DNA of 64,000 bases from Sphingomonas sp. GC_Shp_5 (GCF_026540855.1 NZ_JALNUP010000012.1:51278-115277); one strand, 5' to 3'; positions 40,808 to 49,549 are shown, counted from the first letter of the stretch. Notes: a model not told the origin generated them from the letters alone. Program-made: numbers and translations.

Positions 40808-42483
40808 GCTATACTCCGTTGTCCTGGCCAGCTTTCCAGCTGCGCGTCCGGGAAGGCGGCCAGTGCCGCCTTGACCAGGGGGGTGTCGAGAACCGCCGCG
40901 CGGACGGCATCGGAATCGGCCTTGGCCTGCTCGCGCAAGGTAGGCGCGCCGGGCGCATCCTCCAAGCTGATCTTCCACACCTGGCCGGTCGACCGCTTGA
41001 GCGCTTCGGCGGCGTCGCGCAATGCATCCGCCGACACCGGCCGCGAGCCGGACAGCACCAGCTCGGGCGCCTCGTAGCGGACCACCCGGGCGCCATTGGT
41101 GAGCTGCGCCGCCACGGCAAGATGGCCGTTTTCCTCGAGCAGGTGGATCAGCCCGGCGAAGTCGCGCGGCGGCCCTTCCGGCTCGGCGGGGACCACCGGC
41201 TCGGCCGCGGCCACCGGTGCGGCGAGCGCCGGCGCCGCAGCCGGCGCAGCTACCGAAGGCGGGGCGATCCGGCCACTGGCGATCTGCCGCGCAAGCTCGC
41301 CCGGATCGGGCAGCGTCGAGGCATGGATCGCACGCAGCAACGCCATCTCCGCCGCCTCGATCGGCAGCGCCGCCTTGGCGATCTCGTCATGCCCCTTGAG
41401 AAACAACTGCCACAAGCGGTGCAGCGCCGCGAACGACAGCGTGCCGGCCCATTCGTAACGCGCGTTGCGCTCCTCGACTGACTGGGCGGGGTCGTCCGCG
41501 GTGCCGACCTTGGTCAGGGTGATGCCATGCACCGTCTCGAGCAGCGCCCGGAACACGGAAAGCGGATCGACGCCATAATCATATTGCCGGCGCAGCGAAG
41601 CGAGCGTGGCCTGGCTGTCACCCCTCAGGATCATCCCCAGCAGGTCGCGCACCGCGCCGCGGTCGGACAGGCCGAGCATCTGCCGCACCGCCTCGGCCGT
41701 GACCGCGCTGCCTTCGATACCCGCATGGGCGATCGCCTGGTCTAGGATCGACAGCCCGTCGCGCGCCGAGCCTTCCGCGGCGCGCGCGATCAGCATCAGC
41801 GCCTCGGGTTCGGCGACCATGCCTTCCTCATGCGCGACAAAGGCGAAATGCTCGGCGAGCTTCTCGGCGGTGATTCGTCGGAGGTCGAATCGCTGGCAGC
41901 GCGACAGCACGGTGATCGGCACCTTGTTCACCTCGGTGGTGGCGAACAGGAATTTGACGTGCGCGGGCGGCTCCTCAAGCGTCTTCAACAGCGCGTTGAA
42001 GGCGTTCTTGGAGAGCATGTGGACCTCGTCCACGATGTAGATCTTGAACCGCGCGGATACCGCCGCATAGCGCGAGGCATCAATGATCTCGCGGACGTCG
42101 TCGACACCGGTGTGGCTCGCCGCGTCCATCTCGATCACGTCGATATGTCGCCCCTCGGCGATCGCGCGGCACGGTTCGCATACCCCGCAGGGATCGATCG
42201 TCGGCCCGCCTTGCCCGTCGGGCCCGATACAGTTGAGCGCCTTGGCGATCAGCCGCGCTGTGGATGTCTTGCCCACCCCGCGTACGCCGGTCATCAAGAA
42301 GGCATGTGCCAGCCGGTCGCGCTTGATCGCGTTGCCGAGCGTCGTCACCATCGCATCCTGGCCGATCAGCTCGCTGAACGTCTGTGGACGGTATTTGCGC
42401 GCGAGCACGCGATAGGCGGTGTCGGCCTTCGCCGCCGGCTGGGGCGGCTCGCCCAGATCGAAAGAGTCGGCCATGCCGATCAT
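40804..42483 (-). CDS. dnaX: DNA polymerase III subunits gamma/tau
   Basis: 559 residues. Walker A MTGVRGVGKTSTARLI (65-), zinc cysteines at about 85, 99, 102 and 105 (NCIGPDG ... PCGVCEPC), DEVHMLSKNAFNALLKTLEEPPAHVKFLFATTEV (Walker B and sensor), and the tau-like Pro/Ala-rich C-terminal end. It loads the sliding clamp. It overlaps ybaB; the SRP RNA gene follows its start region on the same strand. Confidence 0.95.
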   Translation of the reverse strand: MIGMADSFDLGEPPQPAAKADTAYRVLARKYRPQTFSELIGQDAMVTTLGNAIKRDRLAHAFLMTGVRGVGKTSTARLIAKALNCIGPDGQGGPTIDPCGVCEPCRAIAEGRHIDVIEMDAASHTGVDDVREIIDASRYAAVSARFKIYIVDEVHMLSKNAFNALLKTLEEPPAHVKFLFATTEVNKVPITVLSRCQRFDLRRITAEKLAEHFAFVAHEEGMVAEPEALMLIARAAEGSARDGLSILDQAIAHAGIEGSAVTAEAVRQMLGLSDRGAVRDLLGMILRGDSQATLASLRRQYDYGVDPLSVFRALLETVHGITLTKVGTADDPAQSVEERNARYEWAGTLSFAALHRLWQLFLKGHDEIAKAALPIEAAEMALLRAIHASTLPDPGELARQIASGRIAPPSVAAPAAAPALAAPVAAAEPVVPAEPEGPPRDFAGLIHLLEENGHLAVAAQLTNGARVVRYEAPELVLSGSRPVSADALRDAAEALKRSTGQVWKISLEDAPGAPTLREQAKADSDAVRAAVLDTPLVKAALAAFPDAQLESWPGQRSIA

Positions 42484-42663
42484 CTAGGCGGAACGGAGGG
42501 GGAATGTAAGGTCGGCGTTCGCCGCTGGGCAGTTCTGCCACGATCCGGTCAGCGCGGCATCGGCACCGGCAACGTGGATATCAGCTGCCTCTGGGAAGCA
42601 GGGCGTCGCGGCAAGGCCGCGTCGTCAGACGGGCTGTGCCCGCTAGTCTTGCTTACGGCATGA

Positions 42664-42773
42664 GCAGCGTTCGCGGTGGGAGCCGGGACGACCCGCGGCG
42701 AAATCGTTGTGGCTGCTTCCTTCCGGACCTGACCAAGTTGGCGACGACCACGTCCGCCCGACTCCCGCGCTGC
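42664..42773 (-). ncRNA. ffs: Signal recognition particle RNA (small, 4.5S type)
   Basis: On the minus strand the conserved core GGTCAGGTCCGGAAGGAAGC (the Ffh-binding hairpin with GGAA-type loop) is present. The ends GCAGCG and CGCTGC pair to close the rod. The remaining bases of the 324-base gap (42484-42807) hold no other gene. Its partner FtsY is at 18.6 kb. Confidence 0.93.
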
Positions 42774-42807
42774 CTATGGCGGGGTCGGGCGGGATGATCA
42801 AGTCGGC

Positions 42808-43032
42808 TTAGCGGCGGACCGTCCGGCAGACCTTGACGCGATGATGATTGCGCCACTTCCAGTCGCACACCGTACGGGCGCGGTGATTGTAGCCGCGGCG
42901 CTCGTCGTGGCGTACCACGGTGCGCTCATGGACGACGGTGCGATGCTCTTGCGCCGCAGCCGGCGCGATGGCGATCGGGGCGAGACCGGTCAGCGCGACG
43001 GCGCCGGCGGTGAGCATGGACAGAAGCTTCAC
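42808..43032 (-). CDS. Small exported basic Arg/His-rich protein A
   Basis: 74 residues: signal MKLLSMLTAGAVALTGLAPIAIAPAAAQ, then a short mature part (HRTVVHERTVVRHDERRGYNHRARTVCDWKWRNHHRVKVCRTVRR) with two cysteines (CDWKWRNHHRVKVC). It is very basic. It sits next to a paralogue with the same design. Similar small RcnB-like/YHHR proteins occur in sphingomonads; function unknown. Confidence 0.75.
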   Translation of the reverse strand: MKLLSMLTAGAVALTGLAPIAIAPAAAQEHRTVVHERTVVRHDERRGYNHRARTVCDWKWRNHHRVKVCRTVRR

Positions 43033-43093
43033 AGGCTTACTCCTCTACTGGTTAGTTGTCGTGGCGTAACGATCTCGCCACGGTTCGGTTGCC

Positions 43094-43345
43094 TCAGCGA
43101 TACACGCGGAAACAGCGGCGGACGGGATGGTAACGCCCGTGATGGACTCGGCACACCACGCGGGTGCGGCCGTAGCCGCGATGGCGACCATAGCCGCCGC
43201 GGTTGTAACCGTGATGCGGGCGGTAATCGCCGCGATGGTGATAGCCACGGTCGTCACCGTGGCGCTGCGCCTCGGCTGGCGCCACCGCGCCGACCAGGGT
43301 CCCGATCGCCAGGGCACCGGCGCCGAGCAATGCGACAAGCTTCAT
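43094..43345 (-). CDS. Small exported basic Arg/His/Tyr/Gly-rich protein B
   Basis: 83 residues: signal MKLVALLGAGALAIGTLVGAVAPAEAQ, then HGDDRGYHHRGDYRPHHGYNRGG repeats and the closing RVVCRVHHGRYHPVRRCFRVYR, whose two cysteines match those of protein A (C-x-VHHGRYHPVRRC). It is adjacent to A on the same strand, so the two are tandem paralogues with diverged middles. Confidence 0.75.
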   Translation of the reverse strand: MKLVALLGAGALAIGTLVGAVAPAEAQRHGDDRGYHHRGDYRPHHGYNRGGYGRHRGYGRTRVVCRVHHGRYHPVRRCFRVYR

Positions 43346-43507
43346 GATTGCTACTCCTTTTCACAGGCCCGGGCGGGCCGGACAGGAGGCTAAATCCACC
43401 TTTTGCCGTGCATGTTCCATGAACGTGTCGTTGTCGGAACGACAGCATCGCTGACGAAGCGGCAACCCTTTGTAACGAAGGGATTCCTAGCGTTCAGCTG
43501 CGATCGA

Positions 43508-43819
43508 TCACTGCGGCGGGATGCGGACCGTCAGCCTATCGAGCCCCGCCGTCAGCCTGATCTGGCACGCCAGCCGGCTGTTCCGCGCCGCTGCCGGAGC
43601 GAGGTCGAGCAGATCCTCCTCGTCCTCGCTCGGTGGCGGCAGGCGATCGAGATCGGCGGGATCGATCAGGACATGGCAGGTCGCGCAGGCGAGATCGCCG
43701 TCGCAGATTCCCTCGAGCGGCTGGCCGTCGGCCTGGGCCACGTCAAGCAGCCGCGCCCCCACCGCGGCCTCCACCTCGCTGGACGTGCCGTCGGTGGCGA
43801 TGAACCGCACCCGGATCAT
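43508..43819 (-). CDS. fdx: [2Fe-2S] ferredoxin, adrenodoxin type
   Basis: 103 residues: MIRVRFIATDGTSSEVEAAVGARLLDVAQADGQPL, cysteines in GICDGDLACATCHV (C-x5-C-x2-C) and LACQIRL. This is the Fdx pattern used in iron-sulphur assembly and in redox partners of P450s. It overlaps the upstream cysteine desulfurase by ATGA, favouring an assembly role. Confidence 0.9.
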   Translation of the reverse strand: MIRVRFIATDGTSSEVEAAVGARLLDVAQADGQPLEGICDGDLACATCHVLIDPADLDRLPPPSEDEEDLLDLAPAAARNSRLACQIRLTAGLDRLTVRIPPQ

Positions 43820-44904
43820 ACCGGCAGCCGCTGGCGATCGGCCGCCGCGATCAGCTGGTCGAGTGCCCCGCGCAGCTCGTTCGCGCCGGTATAGCGCCCG
43901 AAGCCGAGGCGGATGCTCGATCGCGCCTCGGCATCGCTCAGTCCGAGCGCGCGAAGGACATGGCTAGGCCGCCCCGACCCGCTGGCGCAGGCCGACCCTG
44001 CCGAGAAGGCAAGCGTCCGGCAATCCGACATCAGTCGCGCCACATCCAGGCCGCGACGACGGACGTTGAGGTTGCCGCGATAGCGCCGGTCGGCAGCGCC
44101 GTTGAGCTGCCACTCCCCCTCGCCGCCATCGACCCCGAGCCGCTCGGTCGCGATCTGCCACAGCTGCGTGACATGCGCTTCATCCTCGTCAGCCCGCGCC
44201 GCCATCAGCATCGCCGCGGCACCGAAGCTCGCGCATAGCGCCGGCGACAGCGTCCCGGACCGTCCCGCCGCCTCCTGGCCGCCGCCATGGAGCAGCGGCG
44301 CCAGCGTCACCCCGTCGCGGATCCACAGCGCACCGATCCCCTTGGGACCGTGGATCTTGTGCGCCGAGATCGCGATCAGGTCACATTCGGGGGGGATCGC
44401 GACCCGCCCATAGCCCTGCACCGCGTCGCACAGGAACAACGCGCCCGCCCGATGCGCCGCCGCGGCAAGCTCGGCGATCGGCTGGATCACGCCGATCTCG
44501 TTGTTGACCAGCATCGCCGCGACCAGCCCGGTCCCCGGCGCGACCGGCGTCGCCGCGGCAACCAGCCCGGCGGCATCGACCGGCAGCAGCGTCGCCGCGC
44601 GCCCGCTCGCCGCGACCGTGTCGAGCACCGCGGCATGCTCGGTCGCGACCGAGACGATCGGCCCGGTGCTCCCCTTGATGGCCCAGTTGAGCGACTCGGT
44701 CGCCCCGCTGGTGAAGCTCACCGTCCCCCCGGGCGGCAGCAGCGCCGCGACCGCGTCGCGCGCCACCTCCACCGCGGCGCGTGCCGCCCGCCCCTCGCGA
44801 TGCGCCGAATGCGGGTTGGCGTGCTGCCGCTCCAGCCACGGCAGCATCGCCGCCAGCGCCTCGGGTGCGAGCGGCGTGGTCGCCTGATAATCGAGATAGG
44901 TCAT
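43816..44904 (-). CDS. Cysteine desulfurase, NifS/IscS-like (second of tandem pair)
   Basis: 362 residues. Opening MTYLDYQATTPLAPEALAAM, PLP lysine K183 (ISAHKIHGPKGIGALWI), and reactive-cysteine loop SAGSACASGSGRPSHVL (C306). The loop is the IscS/NifS kind. It overlaps its twin upstream and the ferredoxin downstream, so it forms a sulfur module. The two desulfurases share layout but are clearly diverged. Confidence 0.9.
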   Translation of the reverse strand: MTYLDYQATTPLAPEALAAMLPWLERQHANPHSAHREGRAARAAVEVARDAVAALLPPGGTVSFTSGATESLNWAIKGSTGPIVSVATEHAAVLDTVAASGRAATLLPVDAAGLVAAATPVAPGTGLVAAMLVNNEIGVIQPIAELAAAAHRAGALFLCDAVQGYGRVAIPPECDLIAISAHKIHGPKGIGALWIRDGVTLAPLLHGGGQEAAGRSGTLSPALCASFGAAAMLMAARADEDEAHVTQLWQIATERLGVDGGEGEWQLNGAADRRYRGNLNVRRRGLDVARLMSDCRTLAFSAGSACASGSGRPSHVLRALGLSDAEARSSIRLGFGRYTGANELRGALDQLIAAADRQRLPV

Positions 44905-45983
44905 GCCGCGCTGCGCCGGGTGGTCCGTGCCATCGCCCGCCAGCCGGCGACGAACGCGTCGACCTCGGCCTCGCTCGTCGATCGCCCGAAGCTCACCCGG
45001 ATCACCTCGCGCATCGCCGCCTCGCCCCAGCCCATCGCCGCGAGCACATGGCTCGGCTTCATGCTGCCCGACGAACAGGCGCTGCCTGCCGATACCGCAA
45101 ACCCCGCGCCATCGAGCAGGATCAGCTGCGCGGCGGAGGCCACCCCCGGCAGCCGGTACGAGCCGATCGCGGGATGGCGCGGCGCGCCGGCGGCGACGAT
45201 CTCGCCGCCCGATCGCGCAATGCCGTCGTCGAGCCGTGCGCGCAGCGCCGCCAGCCGCGCGACATCCTCGGGCTCGACGAGCGCCGCGGCATAGCCGAGC
45301 GCGCCCGGCAAATTCTCCGTGCCCGGGCGATAGCCCCGCTCCTGCCCACCGCTCGGGATGAGCGTCGCCAGATCGCGAACCAACAGCGCGCCGATTCCCG
45401 GTGGGCCGCCGCGCTTGTGCGCCGAGAGCACCACAAAGTCAGCGACCTTCGCCAGCCCCGCCCCCGCCGGCATCTGCGCCGCATCGACCAGCAGCAGACC
45501 ACCGGCCGCGCGCACGATGGCCGATATCGCGTCGAGCGGCTGGCGCACCCCGGTCTCGCTGTTCGCCCATTGCACGCAGACCAGCGCCGGGCCGCCGTCG
45601 CCGAGCGATCGCTCCAGCGCGGCGAGCGCGACCAGCCCGTCACCGTCCACCGGCAGCATTGCCGCGTCCCCGGCGGCGCGGATCACCGCATCATGCTCGA
45701 CGGCGCTGATCAGCCGCCGGGCCATGACGCTGCGCCCCAGCGCGATCGACAACGACTCGCTCGCGCCGCTGGTCAGCAGCGTCTCGCCGCGCCAACCATA
45801 AGCCGCGGCAACGTCACGCCGCGCTGCTTCCAGCGCCGCGCGCGCCGCCCGGCCCTCGGCATGCGGCGACGACGGATTGGCCCACAGCGCCTGCCCGCGC
45901 GCCACCGCCTCGCGGGCGGTCGCAGTCATCGGCGTGGTCGCGGCGTGATCCAGATAGATACGGTTGGCCAGGATTCGTTCCAA
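44901..45983 (-). CDS. Cysteine desulfurase, NifS/IscS-like (first of tandem pair)
   Basis: 360 residues from a TTG codon (no ATG fits), reading ERILANRIYLDHAATTPMTATAREAV. PLP lysine K190 (LSAHKRGGPPGIGALLV) and cysteine C303 (SAGSACSSGSMKPSHVL) are present. The HKRGGPPG motif differs from HKIHGPKG in its neighbour, which suggests specialisation. The start is uncertain by a few codons. Confidence 0.88.
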   Translation of the reverse strand: MERILANRIYLDHAATTPMTATAREAVARGQALWANPSSPHAEGRAARAALEAARRDVAAAYGWRGETLLTSGASESLSIALGRSVMARRLISAVEHDAVIRAAGDAAMLPVDGDGLVALAALERSLGDGGPALVCVQWANSETGVRQPLDAISAIVRAAGGLLLVDAAQMPAGAGLAKVADFVVLSAHKRGGPPGIGALLVRDLATLIPSGGQERGYRPGTENLPGALGYAAALVEPEDVARLAALRARLDDGIARSGGEIVAAGAPRHPAIGSYRLPGVASAAQLILLDGAGFAVSAGSACSSGSMKPSHVLAAMGWGEAAMREVIRVSFGRSTSEAEVDAFVAGWRAMARTTRRSAA

Positions 45984-46066
45984 TTGCGTGACGGTGCCCG
46001 CCCCTTATATAGCGGCCGATAGTGTGCGCTCCACCGGGGCGCCTTCCTTTCACGGTGCGAGTGTTC

Positions 46067-46723
46067 ATGCCCGAAGTCATCTTCCCCGGCCCCGAAGGTC
46101 GTCTCGAGGGCCGTTTCGCCCCCGCTCCCCGCCCCCGCGCGCCGGTGGCGATGATCCTCCACCCGCATCCGAGTGCGGGCGGGACCATGAACAACCGCAT
46201 GGTCCAGGAGCTCTACAAGACCTTCCAGCGCCGCGGCTTCGCGACGCTGCGCTTCAATTTTCGCGGCGTTGGCAAGAGCCAGGGCACGTTCGACAACGGC
46301 GTCGGCGAATTGAGCGATGCCGCGAGCGCGCTCGATTGGGTGCAGAGCTTCCACCCGGAAGCCTCCACCACCTGGATCGCCGGGGTCAGCTTTGGCGCCT
46401 GGATCGGCATGCAGCTGCTGATGCGCCGCCCGGAGATCCGCGGCTTCATCTCGGTGGCGCCGCCCGCCAACATGTACGATTTCAGCTTCCTCGCCCCCTG
46501 CCCCTCGTCGGGGATCATCATCCAGGGCGAGAATGACGAGGTCGCCACCCCAGGCGCCACCCAGAAGCTGGTCGACAAGCTGCGCACCCAGAAGCACATC
46601 ACCATCCACCACGACACCATCCCGAAGGCGAACCACTTCTTCGAGCATGAGATGCCCGAGCTGATGGGCAGCGTGGATCGCTATCTCGACATGCGGCTGG
46701 ATCCCAACTCGCCGATCCGCTGA
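46067..46723 (+). CDS. Alpha/beta hydrolase (dienelactone-hydrolase/CocE-like small esterase)
   Basis: 218 residues from MPEVIFPGPEGRLEGRF. It has HPHPSAGGTMNNRMV (oxyanion region), FNFRGVGKSQGTFDNGVGE, the nucleophile elbow GVSFGAW, and late acid/His positions GENDEVATP and KANHFFEHEMPE. These short proteins are common near iscS in Alphaproteobacteria. Substrate unknown. Confidence 0.82.
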   Translation: MPEVIFPGPEGRLEGRFAPAPRPRAPVAMILHPHPSAGGTMNNRMVQELYKTFQRRGFATLRFNFRGVGKSQGTFDNGVGELSDAASALDWVQSFHPEASTTWIAGVSFGAWIGMQLLMRRPEIRGFISVAPPANMYDFSFLAPCPSSGIIIQGENDEVATPGATQKLVDKLRTQKHITIHHDTIPKANHFFEHEMPELMGSVDRYLDMRLDPNSPIR

Positions 46724-46734
46724 GATCACGGGGT

Positions 46735-46806
46735 CCTGCGCAAGCAGGAAGCCAGGGTTACCAAAGACATCGCCGCTTCCCTGGACTCCTGCCTGCGCAG
46801 GAGCAC
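46735..46806. repeat. Inverted repeat pair (family 3)
   Basis: GTCCTGCGCAAGCAGGA and AACCCTGG-type arms on one side face CCCTGGACTCCTGCCTGCGCAGGA on the other, with about 20 bases between. Each arm has its own short hairpin. It lies between the hydrolase and the convergent small gene at 46817. Confidence 0.6.
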
Positions 46807-46816
46807 GGGGGAGCGG

Positions 46817-46996
46817 TCACAGCTGCCAGATCACCACATTGCCGAGCAGCACCGCGGCCATGATCAGCAGCAGCACGCCCTTGCGCACATCGCGCCGCCC
46901 CGCGATCATCGCCCCGCCGCCGATCAGGCAAGCAAAACAGCCAAGCATCGCAATCGCCGGCGCTGCCTTGGCAATCGTGGCGATTAGGTCATTCAT
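46817..46996 (-). CDS. Small two-TM membrane protein, 59 aa
   Basis: MNDLIATIAKAAPAIAMLGCFACLIGGGAMIAGRRDVRKGVLLLIMAAVLLGNVVIWQL: two membrane helices joined by a basic RRDVRKG turn (positive side probably inside). GGGAT is upstream. It fills the gap that otherwise holds only repeats. Conserved look, unknown function. Confidence 0.7.
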   Translation of the reverse strand: MNDLIATIAKAAPAIAMLGCFACLIGGGAMIAGRRDVRKGVLLLIMAAVLLGNVVIWQL

Positions 46997-47065
46997 GATC
47001 TGATCCCGCCGTCATTCCAAATGGCAACGTCAAGGCCGGCGATTCGGCCTCCCCCTTAACCGTCG

Positions 47066-47162
47066 TCATGCTGAACTTGTTTCAGCATCTATGGCCAACA
47101 CTACCCGTTCGCCTGCGGCCAGTTCAGGTCATGGATCCTCAAGCAAGTTCAGCATGACGGCG
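47066..47162. repeat. Inverted repeat pair (family 4)
   Basis: CGTCATGCTGAACTTGTTTC and its inverted partner GCAAGTTCAGCATGACGG face each other across about 47 bases. The arms carry CATGCTGAAC/GTTCAGCATG. It sits between the 59-aa gene and the dehydratase. Confidence 0.65.
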
Positions 47163-47193
47163 GGAGAGTGCCCCTAGCCGACCATTCATCAGC

Positions 47194-48153
47194 CTAACCA
47201 ATCGCCCGCGCAAAGGCATCGATGTCCACATTCCCGCCGGACAGGATCACCAGCATCCCCGGCGCGGCCGTCACCCGCCCGGCCAGCACCGCCGCCAGCG
47301 CCACCGCGCCGCCGGGCTCCACCACCAGCCGCAGCGTCTCCGCCGCCCAGCGCTGGGCGGCACGGATCTCCGCCTCGCTAACCGCCACCCCGGTCGCATC
47401 GCGGCGCGACAGCACGTCGAAGGTCAGCGGCGACACCAGCCGGGTCTGCAGCGCATCGCACGCGGTCGGCGGCGGATTGTCGCCCACTGGCTCGATCCAT
47501 GACGCCTCCAGGCTGCGGCGCATGTCGTCCCAGCCCTCCGGCTCGACCACGGTGATCCGCGCCTCGGGCAGCGCCAGCGTGATCCCTGCCGACAGTCCGC
47601 CGCCGCCGCAAGGGATGATCACATGCTGCGGCGCGCCCAACCCTGCCAACGCCATCTGCTCGGCCGCCTCGATCCCGGCGCTGCCCTGGCCCTCGATGAT
47701 CCAGGCGTCATCGAAGCTTGGCACCAGCGTCGCCCCGCGCGCCTCCGCCAATCGCGCCGCGATCGTCTCGCGGCTCTCGGTAGCGCGGTCGTAGCGCACC
47801 ACCTCGGCGCCCAGCGCCAGCGTGCCCTCCAGCTTCGCCCGCGGCGCATCCGCCGGCATGACGATGGTCGCGGCGATACCGAGTCGCTTAGCCGCCCAGG
47901 CCACCCCTTGCGCATGGTTGCCGGACGAGAAGGCGACCACCCCCCGCGCCCGCGCCGCGTCGTCCAGCGCGGTCAGCCGATGCCACGCGCCGCGGATCTT
48001 GAACGCGCCGATCGGCTGCAGCGATTCAGCCTTGAACGCGATTGTCACGCCATTGATTTCATGCGTGAAAAGCGGCGTCGGCGGCAGCACCCGCGCGATC
48101 TTGGCGGCGGCGTCGCGCACGCCGGCCCGCGTCGGTTGTCGCAGAATAGTCAC
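47194..48153 (-). CDS. Threonine/serine dehydratase family PLP enzyme
   Basis: 319 residues from GTG (GGAAGGGG upstream). PLP lysine K52 in PIGAFKIRGAWHRL, GNHAQGVAWAAKRLG, and the glycine loop CGGGGLSAGI. It lacks the C-terminal ACT domain of biosynthetic IlvA, so it is a catabolic/EutB-like dehydratase or serine racemase. It is divergent from the ornithine decarboxylase leader. Confidence 0.85.
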   Translation of the reverse strand: MTILRQPTRAGVRDAAAKIARVLPPTPLFTHEINGVTIAFKAESLQPIGAFKIRGAWHRLTALDDAARARGVVAFSSGNHAQGVAWAAKRLGIAATIVMPADAPRAKLEGTLALGAEVVRYDRATESRETIAARLAEARGATLVPSFDDAWIIEGQGSAGIEAAEQMALAGLGAPQHVIIPCGGGGLSAGITLALPEARITVVEPEGWDDMRRSLEASWIEPVGDNPPPTACDALQTRLVSPLTFDVLSRRDATGVAVSEAEIRAAQRWAAETLRLVVEPGGAVALAAVLAGRVTAAPGMLVILSGGNVDIDAFARAIG

Positions 48154-48185
48154 TTTTCACCCCTTCCGTCGCATAGCCACTTTAC

Positions 48186-48287
48186 ATGGGGCCGCAGCGA
48201 CCATAGATCGCGCCTCCGCTGCCCCATGGGACTTCCAACCGCAAGGCAGCTTTTGTCACCGTATGCCGAAAGGCAATTGGAGGTCCC
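48186..48287 (+). ncRNA. speF-type leader RNA upstream of ornithine decarboxylase
   Basis: A structured leader is visible. An outer stem pairs 48186-48199 with GCCCCAT near 48221-48227. Then GGGACTTCCAA (48228-48238) pairs with TTGGAGGTCCC (48277-48287), 11 bp with one G.U, enclosing a TGCC-GAAA-GGCA tetraloop hairpin (48264-48275). The second strand holds the ribosome site GGAGG of the decarboxylase. This matches the speF RNA motif described upstream of alphaproteobacterial ornithine decarboxylase genes. Confidence 0.8.
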
Positions 48288-48292
48288 TTGAA

Positions 48293-49549
48293 TTGGCCAA
48301 GCACTATAGCGCGTTGGGGTTAGCGCCCCTCTCGACCGCCGGCTCCTCTGTTCTCGGAGGCGGCATCGATATCGCCACGCGACGTCCGGTTGATCCGGTA
48401 ACGCTCGTTCGTCCGCATGCAGCTGCGCGGGCCGCCCGATTCTTCGTGGAGAAGTTTCCGGGTCGCTCGATGTATGCGGTCAAGGCAAACCCGTCGCCTG
48501 ACCTGCTCCAGATCCTCTGGGACAATGGCATCACGCATTACGACACCGCCTCGATCGCCGAGGTGCGTCTCGTCAAGGCGACGTTGCCGGACGCCGTCTG
48601 CTGCTTCATGCACCCGGTTAAGTCGGAAGAGGCGATCGCCGAGGCGTATTTCAGCCACGACGTCCGCACCTTCTCGCTCGACAGTCTGGAAGAGCTCGAC
48701 AAGATCGTTCGCGCCACGACCCAGCAAGACGGGGTTGCCGCGACGGATCTGACGCTCTGCGTGCGCCTGCGCGTCTCGTCCGAATATGCCAAGCTCAGCC
48801 TCGGCTCGAAGTTCGGTGCCGGCCCGGCGGAAACCAAGGCGCTGCTGATGGCGACCCGCCAGGTCGCCGACGCGCTCGGCATCTGCTTCCACGTCGGCAG
48901 CCAGACGATGTCGCCGGACGCCTACACCAATGCCATGGAGCGGGTGCGGGCGGCGATCGTCGATGCGGCGGTCACTGTCGACGTAATCGACGTCGGCGGT
49001 GGTTTCCCGTCGGCCTATCCGGGCATGACCCCGCCGCCGCTGGAGCGTTTCTTCGAGACGATCCACCGCGCGTTCGAGAGCCTGCCGATCAGCTATTCGG
49101 CCGAACTCTGGGCCGAGCCCGGCCGGGCGCTGTGTGCGGAATATTCCTCGGTGGTGGTCCGCGTCGAGCGCCGCCGCGGCACCGAGCTGTACATCAATGA
49201 CGGCGCCTATGGCACGCTGTTCGATGCCGCGCATATCGGCTGGAAGTATCCGGTGCAGCTGCTGCGCGAGCCGGAGTCCGATGCGCGCGACATGGACTTC
49301 AGCTTCTGGGGCCCGACCTGCGACGATCTCGATTACATGGCGGGGCCGTTCCCGCTGCCGGCGGATACCAACACCGGCGATTATTTCGAGATCGGCATGC
49401 TCGGGGCTTATGGCGTCGCGATGCGCACTGGCTTCAACGGCTTCGGCACGGGCGAGACGGTGATGGTGAGCGACGAGCCGATGCTGTCGGTGTACCTGCA
49501 CGACGAGGCGGCCGACGAGCATCGCGGCTCCAACGTCGTCAAGCTGTAA
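48293..49549 (+). CDS. speC: Ornithine decarboxylase (type III PLP fold)
   Basis: 418 residues from TTG, nine bases after GGAGG. An ATG at 48263 would give ten more residues but lies inside the leader hairpin. Alanine-racemase-type fold: PLP lysine K64 (SMYAVKANPSPDLLQIL), the glycine motif DVGGGFPSAYPG, and substrate-site FWGPTCDDLDYM. It decarboxylates ornithine to putrescine. The downstream deoxyhypusine-synthase-like gene would convert putrescine to homospermidine. Lysine or diaminopimelate as substrate is less likely. Confidence 0.88.
   Translation: MAKHYSALGLAPLSTAGSSVLGGGIDIATRRPVDPVTLVRPHAAARAARFFVEKFPGRSMYAVKANPSPDLLQILWDNGITHYDTASIAEVRLVKATLPDAVCCFMHPVKSEEAIAEAYFSHDVRTFSLDSLEELDKIVRATTQQDGVAATDLTLCVRLRVSSEYAKLSLGSKFGAGPAETKALLMATRQVADALGICFHVGSQTMSPDAYTNAMERVRAAIVDAAVTVDVIDVGGGFPSAYPGMTPPPLERFFETIHRAFESLPISYSAELWAEPGRALCAEYSSVVVRVERRRGTELYINDGAYGTLFDAAHIGWKYPVQLLREPESDARDMDFSFWGPTCDDLDYMAGPFPLPADTNTGDYFEIGMLGAYGVAMRTGFNGFGTGETVMVSDEPMLSVYLHDEAADEHRGSNVVKL

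Noticed and set aside
48263..48292. ATG at 48263 as start of ornithine decarboxylase
   Set aside because: No ribosome site precedes it and it lies inside a conserved-looking hairpin; GGAGG is downstream of it and serves the TTG at 48293.
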